From Pseudeuparius sepicola (taxonomy: Eukaryota > Arthropoda > Insecta > Coleoptera > Anthribidae): a stretch of 64,000 nt of DNA. The first letter of the stretch is position 1, and every line of letters starts with the position of its first letter. The position numbers and the translations under genes are program-made. Where the stretch lies: assembly GCA_963920635.1 (NCBI GenBank), contig OY987302.1:36927278-36991277 (forward strand), written 5' to 3'. This document shows positions 10,541-23,350 of the stretch, piece after piece. The notes below the pieces were generated by a model that saw only the letters and a program-made list of their open reading frames with translations, ran no database searches and was not told where the DNA came from.

Positions 10541-11341
10541 TTTCGATAGGATCTATTAAAAATAATAAAAAATAAACATATCCTGTAGGTAAAAAACATA
10601 AACATATATTATTATTTGGTTAGATTTTGCGGTGGACCGCCCTTTATCATAGTTACTCTGGAAAAAAAAATAAAATAGGTTAAGTGGTCATGCACTATTC
10701 TTGATAATCACGGGAAATGGATCACCTCAAATAATTTTTTTATTTTCGAAGCTAGACAAAAATGAAGACAGTTTTAAGGAAAATTAAGTGCTATTTAGAC
10801 ATACTTTTGGATAAACAGTTGTGAACTGAGATATACAAGGCCATTCTTTAATATTGCAAAGGAGCAGATTCTTTGCTTAAAAATAAACAACAAATTTCCT
10901 ATAAAGGTGTATTCGACAACGTTTCGTTGCCGACATACAGGAAGTTTTTTTTTTCATTAATTTACTTCTGATTAAGTAAGTGAAATCAAAGACAATCCTA
11001 GATGGAATTTTCTTTGAAATGTAATGACACAAAAAAACAGCCCCTATTACTAGCATTCAACCTGCCAATACAATAAAAGACTTTTGAAGCATTAATAATA
11101 ATTATCAGGAGTAAATTAGTGAAAAAAAATTAAAGCCCTGTACCTCAGTAACGAAACGTTTCCGGATATATGTTTATAAGATTTTTTTGTTTAGTTGAAG
11201 CAAAGAATCTTCCTTTAAATTTTTTTGCAATATTGAGGAATCACCCTGTATACACAGAACTTTAATAATTAGTCAAAATGAAGCACTGTTTATTATGTAT
11301 TTTATTTTTGAAATTTACAAGGTTTTCCGATTTTGGCAATA

Positions 11342-12019
11342 TACAGGGTGTTTAAAAAAGACGCGGCAATATAATTTAAGGGGATGATTTGCCAGGTCAT
11401 ATTTTGAAAAAAAGTTCCTATAAACATACGTCCGGAAATATAGGGTGTTAAATTTTTTTAATTAATCAATAATTAAAATATCCTTATTATTATTATTATT
11501 AAACACATCTAGTATGTTAGTGAATAAAACAGTTATTTTTAGTCGACTTGTTTGAAAATATTCCAAGAATGTTTGAAAATGTTTTTGTGGACCAGCAAAA
11601 AATTGTTTTTATGTATCTTTTATCTCGTAAACAAAGCAAGATACGAAGAAAATTCAAGACAAAAAAATTGTATTTTTAGTTGCTTTATCTCAAAAAAATA
11701 CTGAAATTTTGTTAAAGTCAGTGGCAAACATTTTGTTGTCCATAAATTTGGTTAAAAATTCCCCTCTGACGCCACTGGACTTAATAATTTTTATCTAATT
11801 AGGGCCAAATCAGCCCATTATTACTACAAACAATGCTACCAAATTTCAAAAATATCGATCAAAGGACATTTTTTTAATTATTAATTAATTAAAAAAAATA
11901 ATTAACACCCTATAAACAATACGTTTCCGGGCGTATGTTCATAGGAACTTTTTTCCAAAAATGACCTGACAAATCACCCCCAATCACCCAAAAGCCGCGG
12001 CTTTTTTAAACACCCTGTA
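11342..12019. mobile_element. Fold-back MITE, 678 bases, TACAGGGTGTTTAAAA ends
   Basis: The ends TACAGGGTGTTTAAAAAAG and CTTTTTTAAACACCCTGTA are inverted, and inward GTCATTTT and GGAACTTTTTTCC-type pieces still pair. It has no coding capacity. It lies inside the 12.7 kb element. Confidence 0.85.
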
Positions 12020-14048
12020 TAACAAAGTATGCAACAAATAGGAACTTTTATTTTTGCTTTCTAAAAAAGTTTATTCTACATAAAAGTTTGTGCAAGACCT
12101 GAAATGTAACATGCGAATATCATGATTTAAAAAGTTTTTTTTAAATTGCTCACCTATTATTAGATAAGGGCAAACGTTAGCTAAAGGAAATCGAAGTGCT
12201 CTGTTTTCTTTCTACCCTATAGATTTCTGTTATTTTATTTCATGTCCTATCATTTTGTTTCTACCATTTAAAAATCCAATTGTGCCAAAAGTGTTTGGGT
12301 TATCCATGCATTTTTGGTACTTTTGGACGTTAGAAGCAAAATAACAATCTAGAGTGTAAAGGAAAACAAAGCATTTGTTTTCAATTCAACTCAGCTGTAA
12401 TGTGGTAAGTTAAACTCCTTTTTATGGATGTTTGGATCTACATAATCACTGTCAACTTATAGAAATTATTGACAATTTTTTTTGTTTGGGGCAGAACAAA
12501 ATTTTATGTCTTCTTCTGTATATTTCCCGCCCAATATTAATGCACCAAACAAAAAAAAATGCTCATAGAATTTCGATATTTTTGACAGCATTTAGAAAAT
12601 TTTATATTAATGAATATTCTCAATTGTTATTTCTAGGCACTTGTAGTGTACCTTCGCTATGGTAATGCATGTAACTGCTAGGAGGAAAAAATGGAAGACA
12701 GAGCAAGGACAAAAACATAGGATAAAAAGGGTTGCTGCGAGGGAAAACAAAGGCGACCGATTTTTCGCGATCTGATTAATACTTACTTTATTTTGATTAT
12801 TTCAGCCAGAGCGACACAAATGAACCATTAGTAGAGTAAAAGTGCACTAAGAAGTTATCTATTTAAATATACTTTTAAATAAATAATAATTCAAGAGTTA
12901 TCTAATATCATTTTCGTTTCATTTCATTTTTGGTGATCTGTTAAAAAGAGCAATTTAAAGGACATGCTTTTACCTGATGTGTATTGTTCCTTATTGATGT
13001 CTTCCTTAACCATATTTTAATAATAACTTCCACCTCTGCGGAAGTAGCATCTTTGCAGAATGGGTTTCGTCGAGCCACACCTGTAATATATTCTTGATGT
13101 GAAACTTAAAAAATAAAAACCATACTTCATATTTCTAGAACTTTTTCAAATGTTTAGAGTTAGGCAGCAGTGGGACATCGACAATACAATGGGGAACTTG
13201 AACATTTTTTTATTTCTTTAATATATTTGTCTATCTATAGAAAGAGCTCATATCAAATATCAGCCTTGAAATCGCAATATGTATTTAATTTGCAATAAAT
13301 AAAGTTGTGACCGCAAGCTATTCATTTAGAACGACACGAAAAGCACGGGAATGGTCACGACGACACGCCACTCGATCAATCGGAAGGCAGTGACAGGAGT
13401 GACAGCTACACAGAATTAGAGAAGGGAGAATGGAAATTGAACGTTAAAATAAACATTTCGGTGACCAATTTCCAGAGGGCTCTGATGTAGGTCTTGGTAC
13501 GTGGGCATTTCATTCGCTGTCAGAAACGTGACACTTTGCTGCTCAGGACAAAAAAGTGCACCTACGCATCTCGCAATGTAAATAACTATTTAATACAGCA
13601 CACACTTTCAAACGTTATCAACAATATCAAGACTGAGATAGACTATAATAAGACGGATAGACAAGGATATGATGTTCTCGTTGCTCTTTCTAAACAAAAT
13701 GTGCGTGTTGCTGTAGTTTTTATACATGAGCTGCCCATATTAGTTTATACATGGTGCTGCCGCCCACCACAGGCGCCACCACCAACGAACTGCTTGACGT
13801 CACAACCAAGGGCGGCACGTTACAAGAATGATTTAAATTATGCAGTTTTGAATTCCTTACAATTATTACAAAAAAATAAAAAATGAGTTTTTTGTGAACT
13901 GTGGTTCATTTAATGGCAATAAATTACATTTGTGAGTAATATTTTTCAAATCCAGTTTTTGTGCAAGTTCCCCATTTCCATGGTAAACCATTGTTGGACA
14001 GATCTAAACATATATTAATTTCTACTCAATCACAATAGTTTTGCTTCA
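12020..14048. other. No recognised gene, interior of 12.7 kb element
   Basis: A 130-codon open frame at 13494-13886 (plus) has a proline-rich stretch near its end but no recognisable domain and no support as a gene. The rest is AT-rich. Confidence 0.35.
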
Positions 14049-17000
14049 CTAGAAAAAATTCTTACCCAAAATTAATTTGCATATATTGTCAAAACTTCTG
14101 AAACTAGTTTTATCATTTCTCCCTGACCAGTTTACTTGTAGCGCTAGGTCATGCTGTATAATTTTGGGCAATAGACGGCGAACAGTTTCGGATATATCTC
14201 TCCCTCCCACAACAGCAAGCAATGAGCACTAAAAAGTACATAGTCTAATCTATTGTAGAATGCATACAGATAAATATTACCAATTCGTAAAATATCGTCT
14301 CATCCTTTAATTTTTCGTTTAGTTTTGCCAAATCATCTGCCGACTTTGCTGGTAATTCAAGACCAAAACTGCTAGTATCTGGTTGTATAATTCCTTTCAA
14401 CTTGTCTTTGTCATGCTGAGTCAATTGAACTAAATGCTGAAGAGTTTCAGTCAAAAATTCAATTTTTCTACTATTTGCTTTTATAAGTGCTGAAACATTT
14501 TTTTTTCAACAATAAATCATGCAATGCAGAAATTCAATTTTTCTACTATTTGCTTTTATAAGCAAAATAAATAAATATATACAGTGTGTCCCCAGATGGG
14601 GTACCGCACTCTTGTAAATGACAAAAAAATTTCGAGTTCAAATTTGACCTTTTGGGGTTCAAGCCTGCTTGGTTTGAAACTAATTTGTGACATAATTTTA
14701 CTTTCTAAAAATCAAGTATGTCTTGGAAATTTTGATAAAAGGATTTTTTTTACATCAGTAAAGTGCACGTCAAAATGTTATTAAGAGTACTTGTTCAAAC
14801 CAAGCAGGCCTGAATCATAAAGGTCAAATTTGAAATCGAATTTTTTTTGTCATTTACGAGTGCGGCACCCCATCTAGGGACACCCTGTATACAGGGTGAT
14901 TTATTCATAAATACATTAATTTTAACCACGTCATCAGGGAGGTACATATATACCGAAAACGCAAAAAAAAAATTTTTTGCTGCATGTTTAAATAATGGGG
15001 CAATTTATCCCAAATCCCGCGTAACGAGGCGCACCTGAACGCATGTGGCTACGACGTTATGCTGCAGCACATGGCACCGGCCGCGACGTTGCCATTATTT
15101 ATTGATAATTTAATTACGAAAAAATATTCAGTTTATGAATTATTTACCTAGTTGATATGCCAATAACAGGGTGTTAGCACACCTTGGACTTGGCGTGTTC
15201 AGCATCTAACTCGAGAGACCCTTATCACTACACTTTTCACAGCACCCGCTATAACAATACAAAAGGCCTTCACAATCACACGCACAAAACGCACTCAATG
15301 TCTACAGAGGGTAGAAAATACTGAAACCTCAAAAGACTGAAACTGTCTCCGAAATTCGCTAGATTTTGAGATTTAAGACAAAAGTTCTATTAAAAACAAC
15401 GCAGGCGTCCCATCCGCATTCCACAACTATTATTTATTACGTCAAACTTGTCATTGTCAAGGATCTGCTGCCGGTTTCTATTGTATGTGGCGCCATCTCG
15501 TTGGTATTAACGTCGCCGAATCTGTGGTTGAGCTCTCAGTCACCCTCTGTGTGTTCAAAACCGAAAGTCTACAGCGCGCTTTATGACACGGTAACTAGCG
15601 AACCTTTCTAATAGATGGCAGCACGTACTACAGAAACCAGAGTTGCCTACATTCTGTAGGTATATTCGGTACTCTTTGTGCAACATTTTTGCTTTTTTAC
15701 CAAAACGGTTCTCTAGACAAATGCGGAAATGATAGACATAATAATGATCCTTCATGGAGAATGCCTGCAGAATGTCAGTCAAGCTACGCGGAACTATTTA
15801 GAAGCGCGCCACCTATCGGCAGGTAGCGAAACTAAGTACGAAACCACAACGACGTTTCATTACGGGAATGCTTTCTACGAACGAAGTAGTGTCAATGAAT
15901 GCGACATGGGACATAACCTTTAAAAATATCCAAACCAAAATACGGAGAATGTGCACTGTGAAATACGGGAAACAATAACATCACATGTGCGATTAGTGAG
16001 GCGGAGTGCGAGAAACGAAAGGAAATTCACAGTGCACTCTGCAGAAACTTGGCAAGGATCAATGCCGCAAACACCAACGCGCCGCGTGCCGGAAATTCTC
16101 GGCCACTGGCAATCGCCAAGCTCCTTTTGCGGCGTTCGGGCTACACACATCCTCCTACTCCTACTAACGACTGCACGACAAGGGTTGTGACAAACAGAAG
16201 TCAAGAAAGCTAAGGACTTTTGGCAACCCATCATCCCTAACTCGCCCAGAAATAATACTAAGACTCGGTAGGTTACACATCAGGCTATACCCGGTAACAT
16301 ACCTAACGGCAGGAAAAGAAACTAGAAAAAGCTGTAAAGATCGAAAGGTGGAAATTAGAAAGATTCAAGTACTTACGACTGAACCAATGTCACAGAGGAG
16401 GACCACCCCCACGGAAACGATTCTATTGCAAATATGGATCCCTAGTAACAATGAAAAGCAAACATAACGAGAAATAAAGGAATGAGAAGTGTATCGTTGG
16501 TGATGGTAACCAACTTAAGCGGAAAGTAAGGTAATTTTAAGCAACTGTATCCCAGAGATGTTGGCTAATTTTGACGTTCTTATTTCAGAGGAAGCAGAAC
16601 AATCACAGAACACAACTACTTACTCTAGGAGCGTCTTGGTGTAGTAAAAAGGATTATCAGTGAACTAGTGAGCGGAAATATTAGTGCCCCAAGCGAAAGT
16701 GAGTGAAGTTCGTTTTATCTAGAAAAAATCGTCTTCAGTGGTGTCGAGGTCCACGAAATCATGTAAGCCCCCTAGTTGAATAGGTACCTACTTAATAAAG
16801 CATCCAAAAATCAAAAGGTCACGTAAGCAGTCGTTTCATTTATTTTTCTCGTTGGCATTTATCCCTTAAGGCTCGCCTTAAGGTGTCTCAGGGCAAAACT
16901 AACCGTTACAAGAGGTAAGCGTTAATATTTGTCCATAATTTCCGCAAGCATTTGGCGGAACATTCGCCTACAATACAAATAATTATGTACTGAAAACATT

Positions 17001-18116
17001 CCTTTAAATTTACGAAAGTTGCGTACATCTGGCAACAATGTTGACGCGCGCAACGGCAAGCGTCGTCCGATGCCTTATGCGCCCTGAAAGCAATCCAGTG
17101 GCAGCCGTAAATAGAGGGCCAAATAGGTAAAAATGCGGTTTAGAAAAAAAATAATTCCGGCTTTAAAAAAAAGTTGGAATTTTTTTAATTGCGATTTCGC
17201 ATTCATAGCATTTTTCCCTACCCACTGTTAAAATTAATGTAGTTATAAATAAATCACCCTGTATATATATATATATATATATATGTACCTTCAAGTCGAA
17301 GAATGTCCTTAAACATGGCCATGAAGGTATAGGCAGGTTCGGATTCTTGATTATAATCTTCCTTAGTTAATGTTTGGTCCAGTGAAGTCTCGAGTGAAGT
17401 ATTGATACGTGACTTCAATGACTTCTCTTCCTTTTTTGTAATACTTGGTACTGAAGGCAAACTTTCTCCATCAGTATCAGATGAAAAATCTGCAAACCCA
17501 ACAGGGCCACTTTTTGGGAAATGTTTTCTTTGTGAAATGACCTCCTCTTCATCTGACATATATTTAAAATTTCTTTTCACTTTCCTTTTACCTCCTTCTG
17601 ATGAATGCCCCGATGAAGATATATTTGAATCATGTTCTAAATCCTTAAGTTTTGCTAAAGCTTTTTGATAATCATCTACAAAAAAACATAATGCACAAAT
17701 AAAGATGAAAAACTAAAAAGAAAACTATTTATTAATAATAGTCATGCTTAGTGGTTACCATAGATTTTTAATTTCTTCCGGGTAGGTATTAAAAAGTATC
17801 AGAACAAAAAATTTGCGAAAAAAAAAAGAAAATGCCAAAATGACTGAGTATTATCTTCACCTTTTTCAACTCATAATGAAATAGGTACTTACTAGTTCTG
17901 TATATTATATTAATTTTACAAATTATTGTGTTACTTCCAACAGTACAAGTTTCATCTTGTGTTACTACTGCCTTGGTAAATTCTTTATTACTTTTTACAT
18001 TTTGTGACCATAAGCATTGGCTTCCATTTGCTCTGACCCAAACTCTTGGTATGACTGCCATTGGCATTTGACCAGTTCCTCCTAATTCTTCAGGAAATTC
18101 AACGACATAATAGCCT
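14049..18116 (-). CDS. DUF4806-type transposon protein, four intact exons, first exon missing
   Basis: Exons 17920-18116, 17289-17675, 14281-14489 and 14049-14228 join in phase (1, 1, 0) through GT-AG introns and end at a TAG at 14049-14051, giving about 323 codons with no stop. The first has the family's opening GYYVVEFPEELGG and VIPRVWVRANGSQCLW. The second begins DYQKALAKLKDL and has a serine and acid-rich stretch. The third has GLELPAKSADDLAKL and the fourth VVGGRDISETVRRLLPK, matching the C-terminal DUF4806 region. Family function is unproven; these genes accompany insect transposases and are probably DNA-binding accessory proteins. The intron 14490-17288 holds two inserted elements. The start exon was not found; a CAG|GTAATT donor near 18400 is a candidate. 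Confidence 0.72.
14580..14889. mobile_element. Fold-back MITE, 310 bases, TACAGTGTGTCC end
   Basis: The left end TACAGTGTGTCCCCAGATGG pairs with the right end CCCATCTAGGGACACCCTGTA. The arms of about 120 bases share TTCAAGCCTGCTTGGTTTGAA and its complement. It is immediately adjacent to the next element, sharing the TATA junction. Confidence 0.88.
14890..17263. mobile_element. TIR element family A, 2.4 kb copy
   Basis: It starts TACAGGGTGATTTATTCATA and ends TATAAATAAATCACCCTGTA. The ends are inverted for about 37 bases (through ATTAATTTTAAC). The left 350 bases and right 700 bases are shared with the 5 kb element at 45914-50945. An acceptor-like TTATTTCAG at about 16590 followed by AATAAA at about 16797 looks like the last exon of a transcript, but I see no transposase. 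It lies in an intron of the DUF4806 gene. A (TA)n run touches its right end. Confidence 0.82.
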
Positions 18117-18443
18117 CTGCAATAAAGAAATATAATTGTAGGTATATTGAATATACATTTTTCATAAGAAAGTTACAAAATTGTTTTCGTAATCCAACAT
18201 AACAGCATTACGTTCCTTTTATCATTTTAAAGCTTTATTTTCAAATATCCTGACTATAATATTTTTTACAATAACTACTATGTACGCAAACTTGGACCCC
18301 TATCGAACCAAGCATGTAGGTTTGTTAAACAAAAATCAATGAACAAAATTAGTTTTTTACATAGTTGAATCATCCTGTATAGATTAACTAATAATTACCT
18401 GAACAAGATTCTTCCTTTCGTACAAAAATGCCTTAAGTGCAAA

Positions 18444-20697
18444 TTATGAGCAATGAAGTAACGGTGTAAAAACAATTTTACCATCTAAAGGTAATACAAC
18501 CCCTTTGCACAATACATCACCCACTAGAATTTCTAGTAACTCTTTATTTTCATTAAGTCTAATTTCAAATAGCGACAAGAAACTAGAATTTTCTGGGTAG
18601 CTAGTAAATAGGTTAACAGTCTTGCATTTTCTACCAACTATTATAAACATATTTTCCATGTCATTATCCTGCAAATTATCAGTCTGGGTAGCATAATAAT
18701 ATTATTTCCGTTCCTATTGGAGAGGGCAAATGTGTCATCGATAATTAATTTTCCAAAAACACCATATTCGGGGTATTTTCTTTTAAGTCTGTCATTACCT
18801 ATTCCAGTAATTGAATGCAATGACGACCTTTTGCCAGCCACTCTTGTTTTTTGTCTTTTAAATACGGATATATCGTTTTGCTTTTCGGAAATACGGCGAA
18901 TGACCTGTTGCAAAGGTAAGTTTGTCTTGCGTAACAGTTTTTTTAAGGAATACAAATGGTTTTCAAACGGAAAACAATTCATCTTATTTAAGTCACCAAA
19001 TTTGTTTGCATCATCTGCAAGATGAATAACGGAGTGCATATTATAAGTGCAAATGTCTTGTCCATAAATTTTAATAGCATGTTTTACAAATATTTCTAGA
19101 AGGGCTTTTGCATAATCATTATATTCAAAATTTAGCTTTTCATTAAGTAAGATGGTAACAGCAAATTTTAATATCATAAAATTGGAATATATGTGTGGTC
19201 GCATTACATTTTTTAACACGCCTGGGCCCACATACAATAAGAACTGCCTTAGCTCGGTTGCCTTCCATCTCTCCATTTCCCTTATTGATCTCGGTGAACG
19301 GTTAAATTCATAAGGCCAGTAACTCCTTATTAAATTTATATGCTCATCTAACTGTGTTAGAGAATCTCCTGTCATTCTATACAATCTACTTCCATCTCGC
19401 CAACAAAATAATAACTTCCTCATGACTCCTAAACAAATTAATGCAATGCATGTAATCCACAGGAAATTGTGAAACCATGCCAATATCTAGGACTTCTAAT
19501 GGACTATTTCCTTTGTGATGACTCAAATTCGCTTTTTCTTTAAATGTGTTATCTGTCCTTTTAGATGCACGAAAATCAGTATACAACATTTTGTGATTCG
19601 AATGTTCCCCCACACTAGTACATTTATCGCATCCATAATAACCACTGTGACCCTTGGTATTTTTTATAAAGGTGCGAGCGGGTCTATCACAGCAAAATGC
19701 ACCTACTTTTATATTGCAAGTTTTTGTCTCTAGCCTTAGTCCTTCCGACATCAGTTTTAATAATTCTTCCACAAATTTGTGGAAAAAATTTTCGAGAGGG
19801 GGTTTTTTTGTACCGCAGTATATCGCTACTGTAAATATTGGAGCTGTTTTTATTGTGCCAGGACTTAAATTATTAACTTTGCATAGTATAGGCCAAAAAG
19901 ACAAATTTGTGCTTTTGTGCAAGGGCAATCCATCTATACCAAAATCTAAACACATCTCTGTACATCTTTCAAATTTGTTAAAAAAAAATAATAATCTTTC
20001 TGTCATTCCAAAATAGGAAAATTCGCCCTGCCCCATCTTTTCAACTTTCAAAATCGGTGTTTTTAAAATAGTTCTTGCACATGTCGGCAAACCACTAACA
20101 TCTGGTTTAGTTTTGAACCAAACCAAAAGCTCGTCTAAAGCTGTATGCGTGATATTATTGCGCAACGCCCAGCTCCTTAAAAATGTCTCCGAATTCTGAG
20201 CCTTCGAATTTAATTCTGATTCATGCATATTGCCTGACGTATCGCTTTCTTCGCTAAAAGATGGTGAGTCGCTTTCGGCTCCCAAAAGTATCAACATACT
20301 ACCACCCACCCCTACATTACCCTCTTCACCCCCTTCGAGTTGTGGAATATTTAAATTAGGCAGTGGATTTTCCTCGACATCCACATCCTGTACTTGAAAT
20401 AATGAAATGTTATTAATGGAACATTCACGTCCATCATTTTCACCTAAAAGATGTTTTTATGAAACCCTATACACCTTCAATGTACTCCATATTACCGATA
20501 ATCTCATTTTTACTTCTTTTTATCGAGCTTCCTATATTGCATTTTTCATCACTTCCCATTAGTCCCGATCTGTACTCGCCGCTAGCTTGAAAATCCAAAT
20601 CGCTTAATTTAAAATATTCATTAAATTCTCGATTCATTTTTCGGTAGCTGTAGCTAGTTTTACTTCTTTTGCGCGTATCCAACAATGAGTTGGACAT
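18444..20697 (-). pseudogene. CACTA/EnSpm-related (Tnp2-like) transposase, two frameshifts
   Basis: The first exon, 20473-20697, starts MSNSLLDTRKRSKTSY, the usual start in this insect family. A short intron leads to 20387. The main body has TCARTILKTP, MCLDFGIDGLPLHKSTN (probable first catalytic acid), FCCDRPARTFIKNTKGHSGY and a CDKC pair, then PVDYMHCIN. A frameshift near 19430 moves to LGVMRKLLFCW, FNRSPRSIREMERWKATE, QFLLYVGPGVL and IHLADDANKFG. A second near 18665 gives the C-terminus ending at 18444. About 700 residues in total. Assignment is from remembered Tnp2-like animal transposases. Two breaks make this copy inactive unless one is a missed small intron. Confidence 0.78.
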
Positions 20698-21599
20698 TTG
20701 TAATTGCCTGTAATAATAAGATAATGGTAATTAAAATAAAAACTTACGGATAAAAGGTAAAACATGAACTGAATACCTACTACATTGACCTACATTTTAC
20801 GAAAATTACATACTAAACAGTATCTATATCTATACCTACAGACAGGTACACAGGCGACACAGGCGAGAAAACAAAAATGTTTTGGAACGATTTGGTGTGT
20901 TCATTTTCAATTTAAATTTTTATTATGTTTTTTACTCTTTAATTAGACCGTTCAGTATATATATAACCTATAAAAAAGTAAATAAGACAAATTCGCTAGA
21001 GGGGCGACACATTTGGTCTCAGCACGCGGGCGGACGACAGGGCTTCTGATCATGGAAAAGACAAAACATTTTACTTACTTTTCTTTGTCGACTCCTTGCG
21101 TCAATGGCTGGGACTGCTGCTGGTGCATTTTGTACACTTCACACTTCACCGAATAAAACGGTTGAGCCGTGAGGAATAATATAATTACTTTCCTCAATCA
21201 ACGATAAAACGCATAAAATAAAATAATTACGATAGACCTGAAGAGTGGAGACCACGAGGCGCCGTATCCATCCAACTATAAACAGGTTAGACACGTTTCA
21301 CAAACACAAAAGCTTCAAAGCTAGGTTAGGACAGGCCGCGGACGCAGTACACCAGAGAAGCTATTATAAAAAATACTTTTGCGACTAAGGAATGTGCGTA
21401 GGCGCATTTAGATAGTGGCAATATTTTTGGGAATAATTGACTTGAATCGATATCTTCGATTGTATTATAGAAATCTTAATACTTTATAGTCTTGATAATT
21501 TAGTTTAGTGTTGAAATATTAATATAGCATCAAACATCGAGGACTATCCATTCGTATTCGTATCATGACTAATGCGCATGCGCCCTTTCCGTAGATATG
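20698..21599. other. 5' region of the transposase gene, no other gene
   Basis: The 900 bases upstream of the transposase start lead into the subterminal repeats. They are AT-rich with a G/C-richer patch at 21000-21060. No promoter element could be assigned with confidence. Confidence 0.35.
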
Positions 21600-21860
21600 C
21601 CGTGCAATCGAGGTAGGAAGAACGTTGGCGAAATTACAAAAGGCCACTGGTGTCTCAAATTCGGCGATATAATGTTGGCGAAAATACAATGGGCCACTGT
21701 TGTTTTAAATATCAACGATATAACGTCGGCGGAAATGCAATGGGCCATTGCTGCCTTAAATATCGACGATATAAGGTCGGTGGAATTGCAATGGGCCACT
21801 ACTGTTATTTGTATTGTCGGCACAATTATAACAAAAATGCAATGGGCCAGAAACAATTTG
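21600..21860. repeat. Right subterminal repeats, ATGCAATGGGCCA units
   Basis: Five units spaced about 45-60 bases each contain (A/T)GCAATGGGCCA or a near variant. Between the central ones, TTAAATATCRACGATATAA and GTCGG are also repeated. The spacing and shared core suggest repeated protein-binding sites. Confidence 0.75.
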
Positions 21861-22109
21861 CCGTGGCCATCACTTTCCCGGCAAAGTCGTCAATGACTTT
21901 TGCCTGCAATTGTATGTTTGTTGGGTAGGGAATCACAAACTTCATGTTTGTTGCAACGATATTAAACAAAACTTTAAAATTTCGCAAAAATTCTTCTGAA
22001 CAAAGTAAAATATTAGTAATAATAATGTGTATATTAAAAAACTCTCGTTTAAGGTACAAAATTTTTATTTTAAATGTTTATTATGAAACTGGAAATTAAT
22101 TGACGAAAA

Positions 22110-22383
22110 AATTTTTTTCTTAAGAAGCTATCTTTTGGAATTTAGGCATAGCTTTTAATTCTAAACAACTTTTCTTAATACCATTTTACTGAATTTTCTG
22201 AAATAAGGGTACTTTACTCTTGCACAATTTTTATATTTTTTGACCCACCCTGTATGCTGTTAAACTCGCAACCATTCTAAGTACACCTAATATGATTATG
22301 GAACATGCATCAATTTTCGGCAATATCTGTATTTTGGTTGTGCAATTAATAAAAAAAATCCCATGCACACTTACCACACTGTA
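22110..22383. repeat. Right terminal inverted repeat of the 12.7 kb element
   Basis: This is the inverted partner of 9709-9985. Similarity falls away inward, but both ends then reach an ACCCAACAAACA string (10154 and, inverted, about 21928). Confidence 0.75.
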
Positions 22384-23350
22384 TACCCGATGATTGCCTA
22401 TACATCAATATAATACAATAGGCTGAATATACCTTGTTCTCGTCTAAACTCGGTGTTGTTCATTCCATCCCCAAACCTCCAAACTACCGAATAACGAACT
22501 ACCGAGGTATATTTTCTGGCTGAAGGTTTTTTTTTGTGTCTTTATGTGTCAAGTTCTAGTGTTACTGTTGGTATCATTCAGGTATAAGTCTTATTGTTCC
22601 TATTTTTCTCATCCTTTCAGATATCCCGCCAAAAATGCAGCTTCCAATGTATGTATGCACCTCAGACAGATAATAAACATAGACTAACCTGGCTGCATTG
22701 AAATCAGTCAACATAAAAAAATGCCTACCCAAAAAAAAAACAAATTTGACACTTAAGACTGCATCATATGATAACCAGAGGTTACATGTCCTATGCCAAA
22801 AATCCAACGCTTTACTCTTCCCATCGTTCTTAAAACTACACTAATTCACTAATTACTAACTTAACTATATGTCTTTTGTCCAATAACCTCAAAATCTAAA
22901 AAAAAACCAAGAATAACGCAAAAGACTCGAAACACATCAACACAAAGCGGCGAAAGCTCAACGAATTCTGGATCAGCTGGGCATAATAAAGCAAATGCTC
23001 AACGATCACAAAGAGCTCGTGCAATAAGGATATTATTTCTAGACCAAGTATGATCAGTAAATTCACAAAATTAGTAAAATTTACTGTTAAATGATAACTG
23101 TCCAAATTTTTACTATAATATGTGGATTGTAGATATCAACTAATTGTTCCAAATTGATGTTTTTTAACGTTGGTTATACATTTATTTCGTAAGTACAGTA
23201 CATGATAAATTTATGAAGAAGTTTGGCAATGGTGCATTGTGCATTATTTGGCATTGCATTGTTTTGTTTTAGATTTCTATTACTAACTCAGATGTTATTA
23301 ATTTTTTTTTATCTTGGCAGGGTCTATTACTGTATTGAATTATTAGACTA
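22384..23350. other. Intronic sequence, no gene
   Basis: No recognisable coding frame, inverted ends or repeat were seen between the 12.7 kb element and the next fold-back element. Confidence 0.4.

Larger units (their letters stand above)
9709..22383 (-). mobile_element. Candidate 12.7 kb CACTA-related DNA transposon with two genes
   Basis: The element starts TACAGTGTGGTGATTTAAGT and ends ACTTACCACACTGTA, with TA on both outer sides. The two ends are inverted copies for about 270 bases at roughly 80 percent, then only loosely alike. Inside, both sides carry arrays of TGGGCC/GGCCCA motifs (10170-10540 and 21600-21860). Two minus-strand genes lie between them: a Tnp2/CACTA-like transposase (20697 to 18444) and a DUF4806 protein gene (18116 to 14049). 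This layout copies plant CACTA elements, which have long subterminal repeats plus TnpD and TnpA. Nested elements at 11342-12019, 14580-14889 and 14890-17263 inflate its length. The alternative, two separate MITEs in opposite orientation around unrelated genes, cannot be excluded. Confidence 0.6.

Noticed and set aside
13494..13886. 130-codon open frame as a gene
   Set aside because: No recognisable domain, biased proline stretch only, and no splice or promoter support.
17264..17284. (TA)n run as a regulatory element
   Set aside because: A simple repeat touching the end of a TA-targeting element; most likely expansion at the target site.
17289..18116. These exons as downstream Slo2 exons on the same strand
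   Set aside because: Their protein matches DUF4806 transposon proteins, not the Slo2 gating ring or C-terminus.
21597..21896. Overlapping open frames on both strands over the GGGCC array
   Set aside because: They arise from the repeated unit, whose length keeps frames open; the translations are repeats without protein character.
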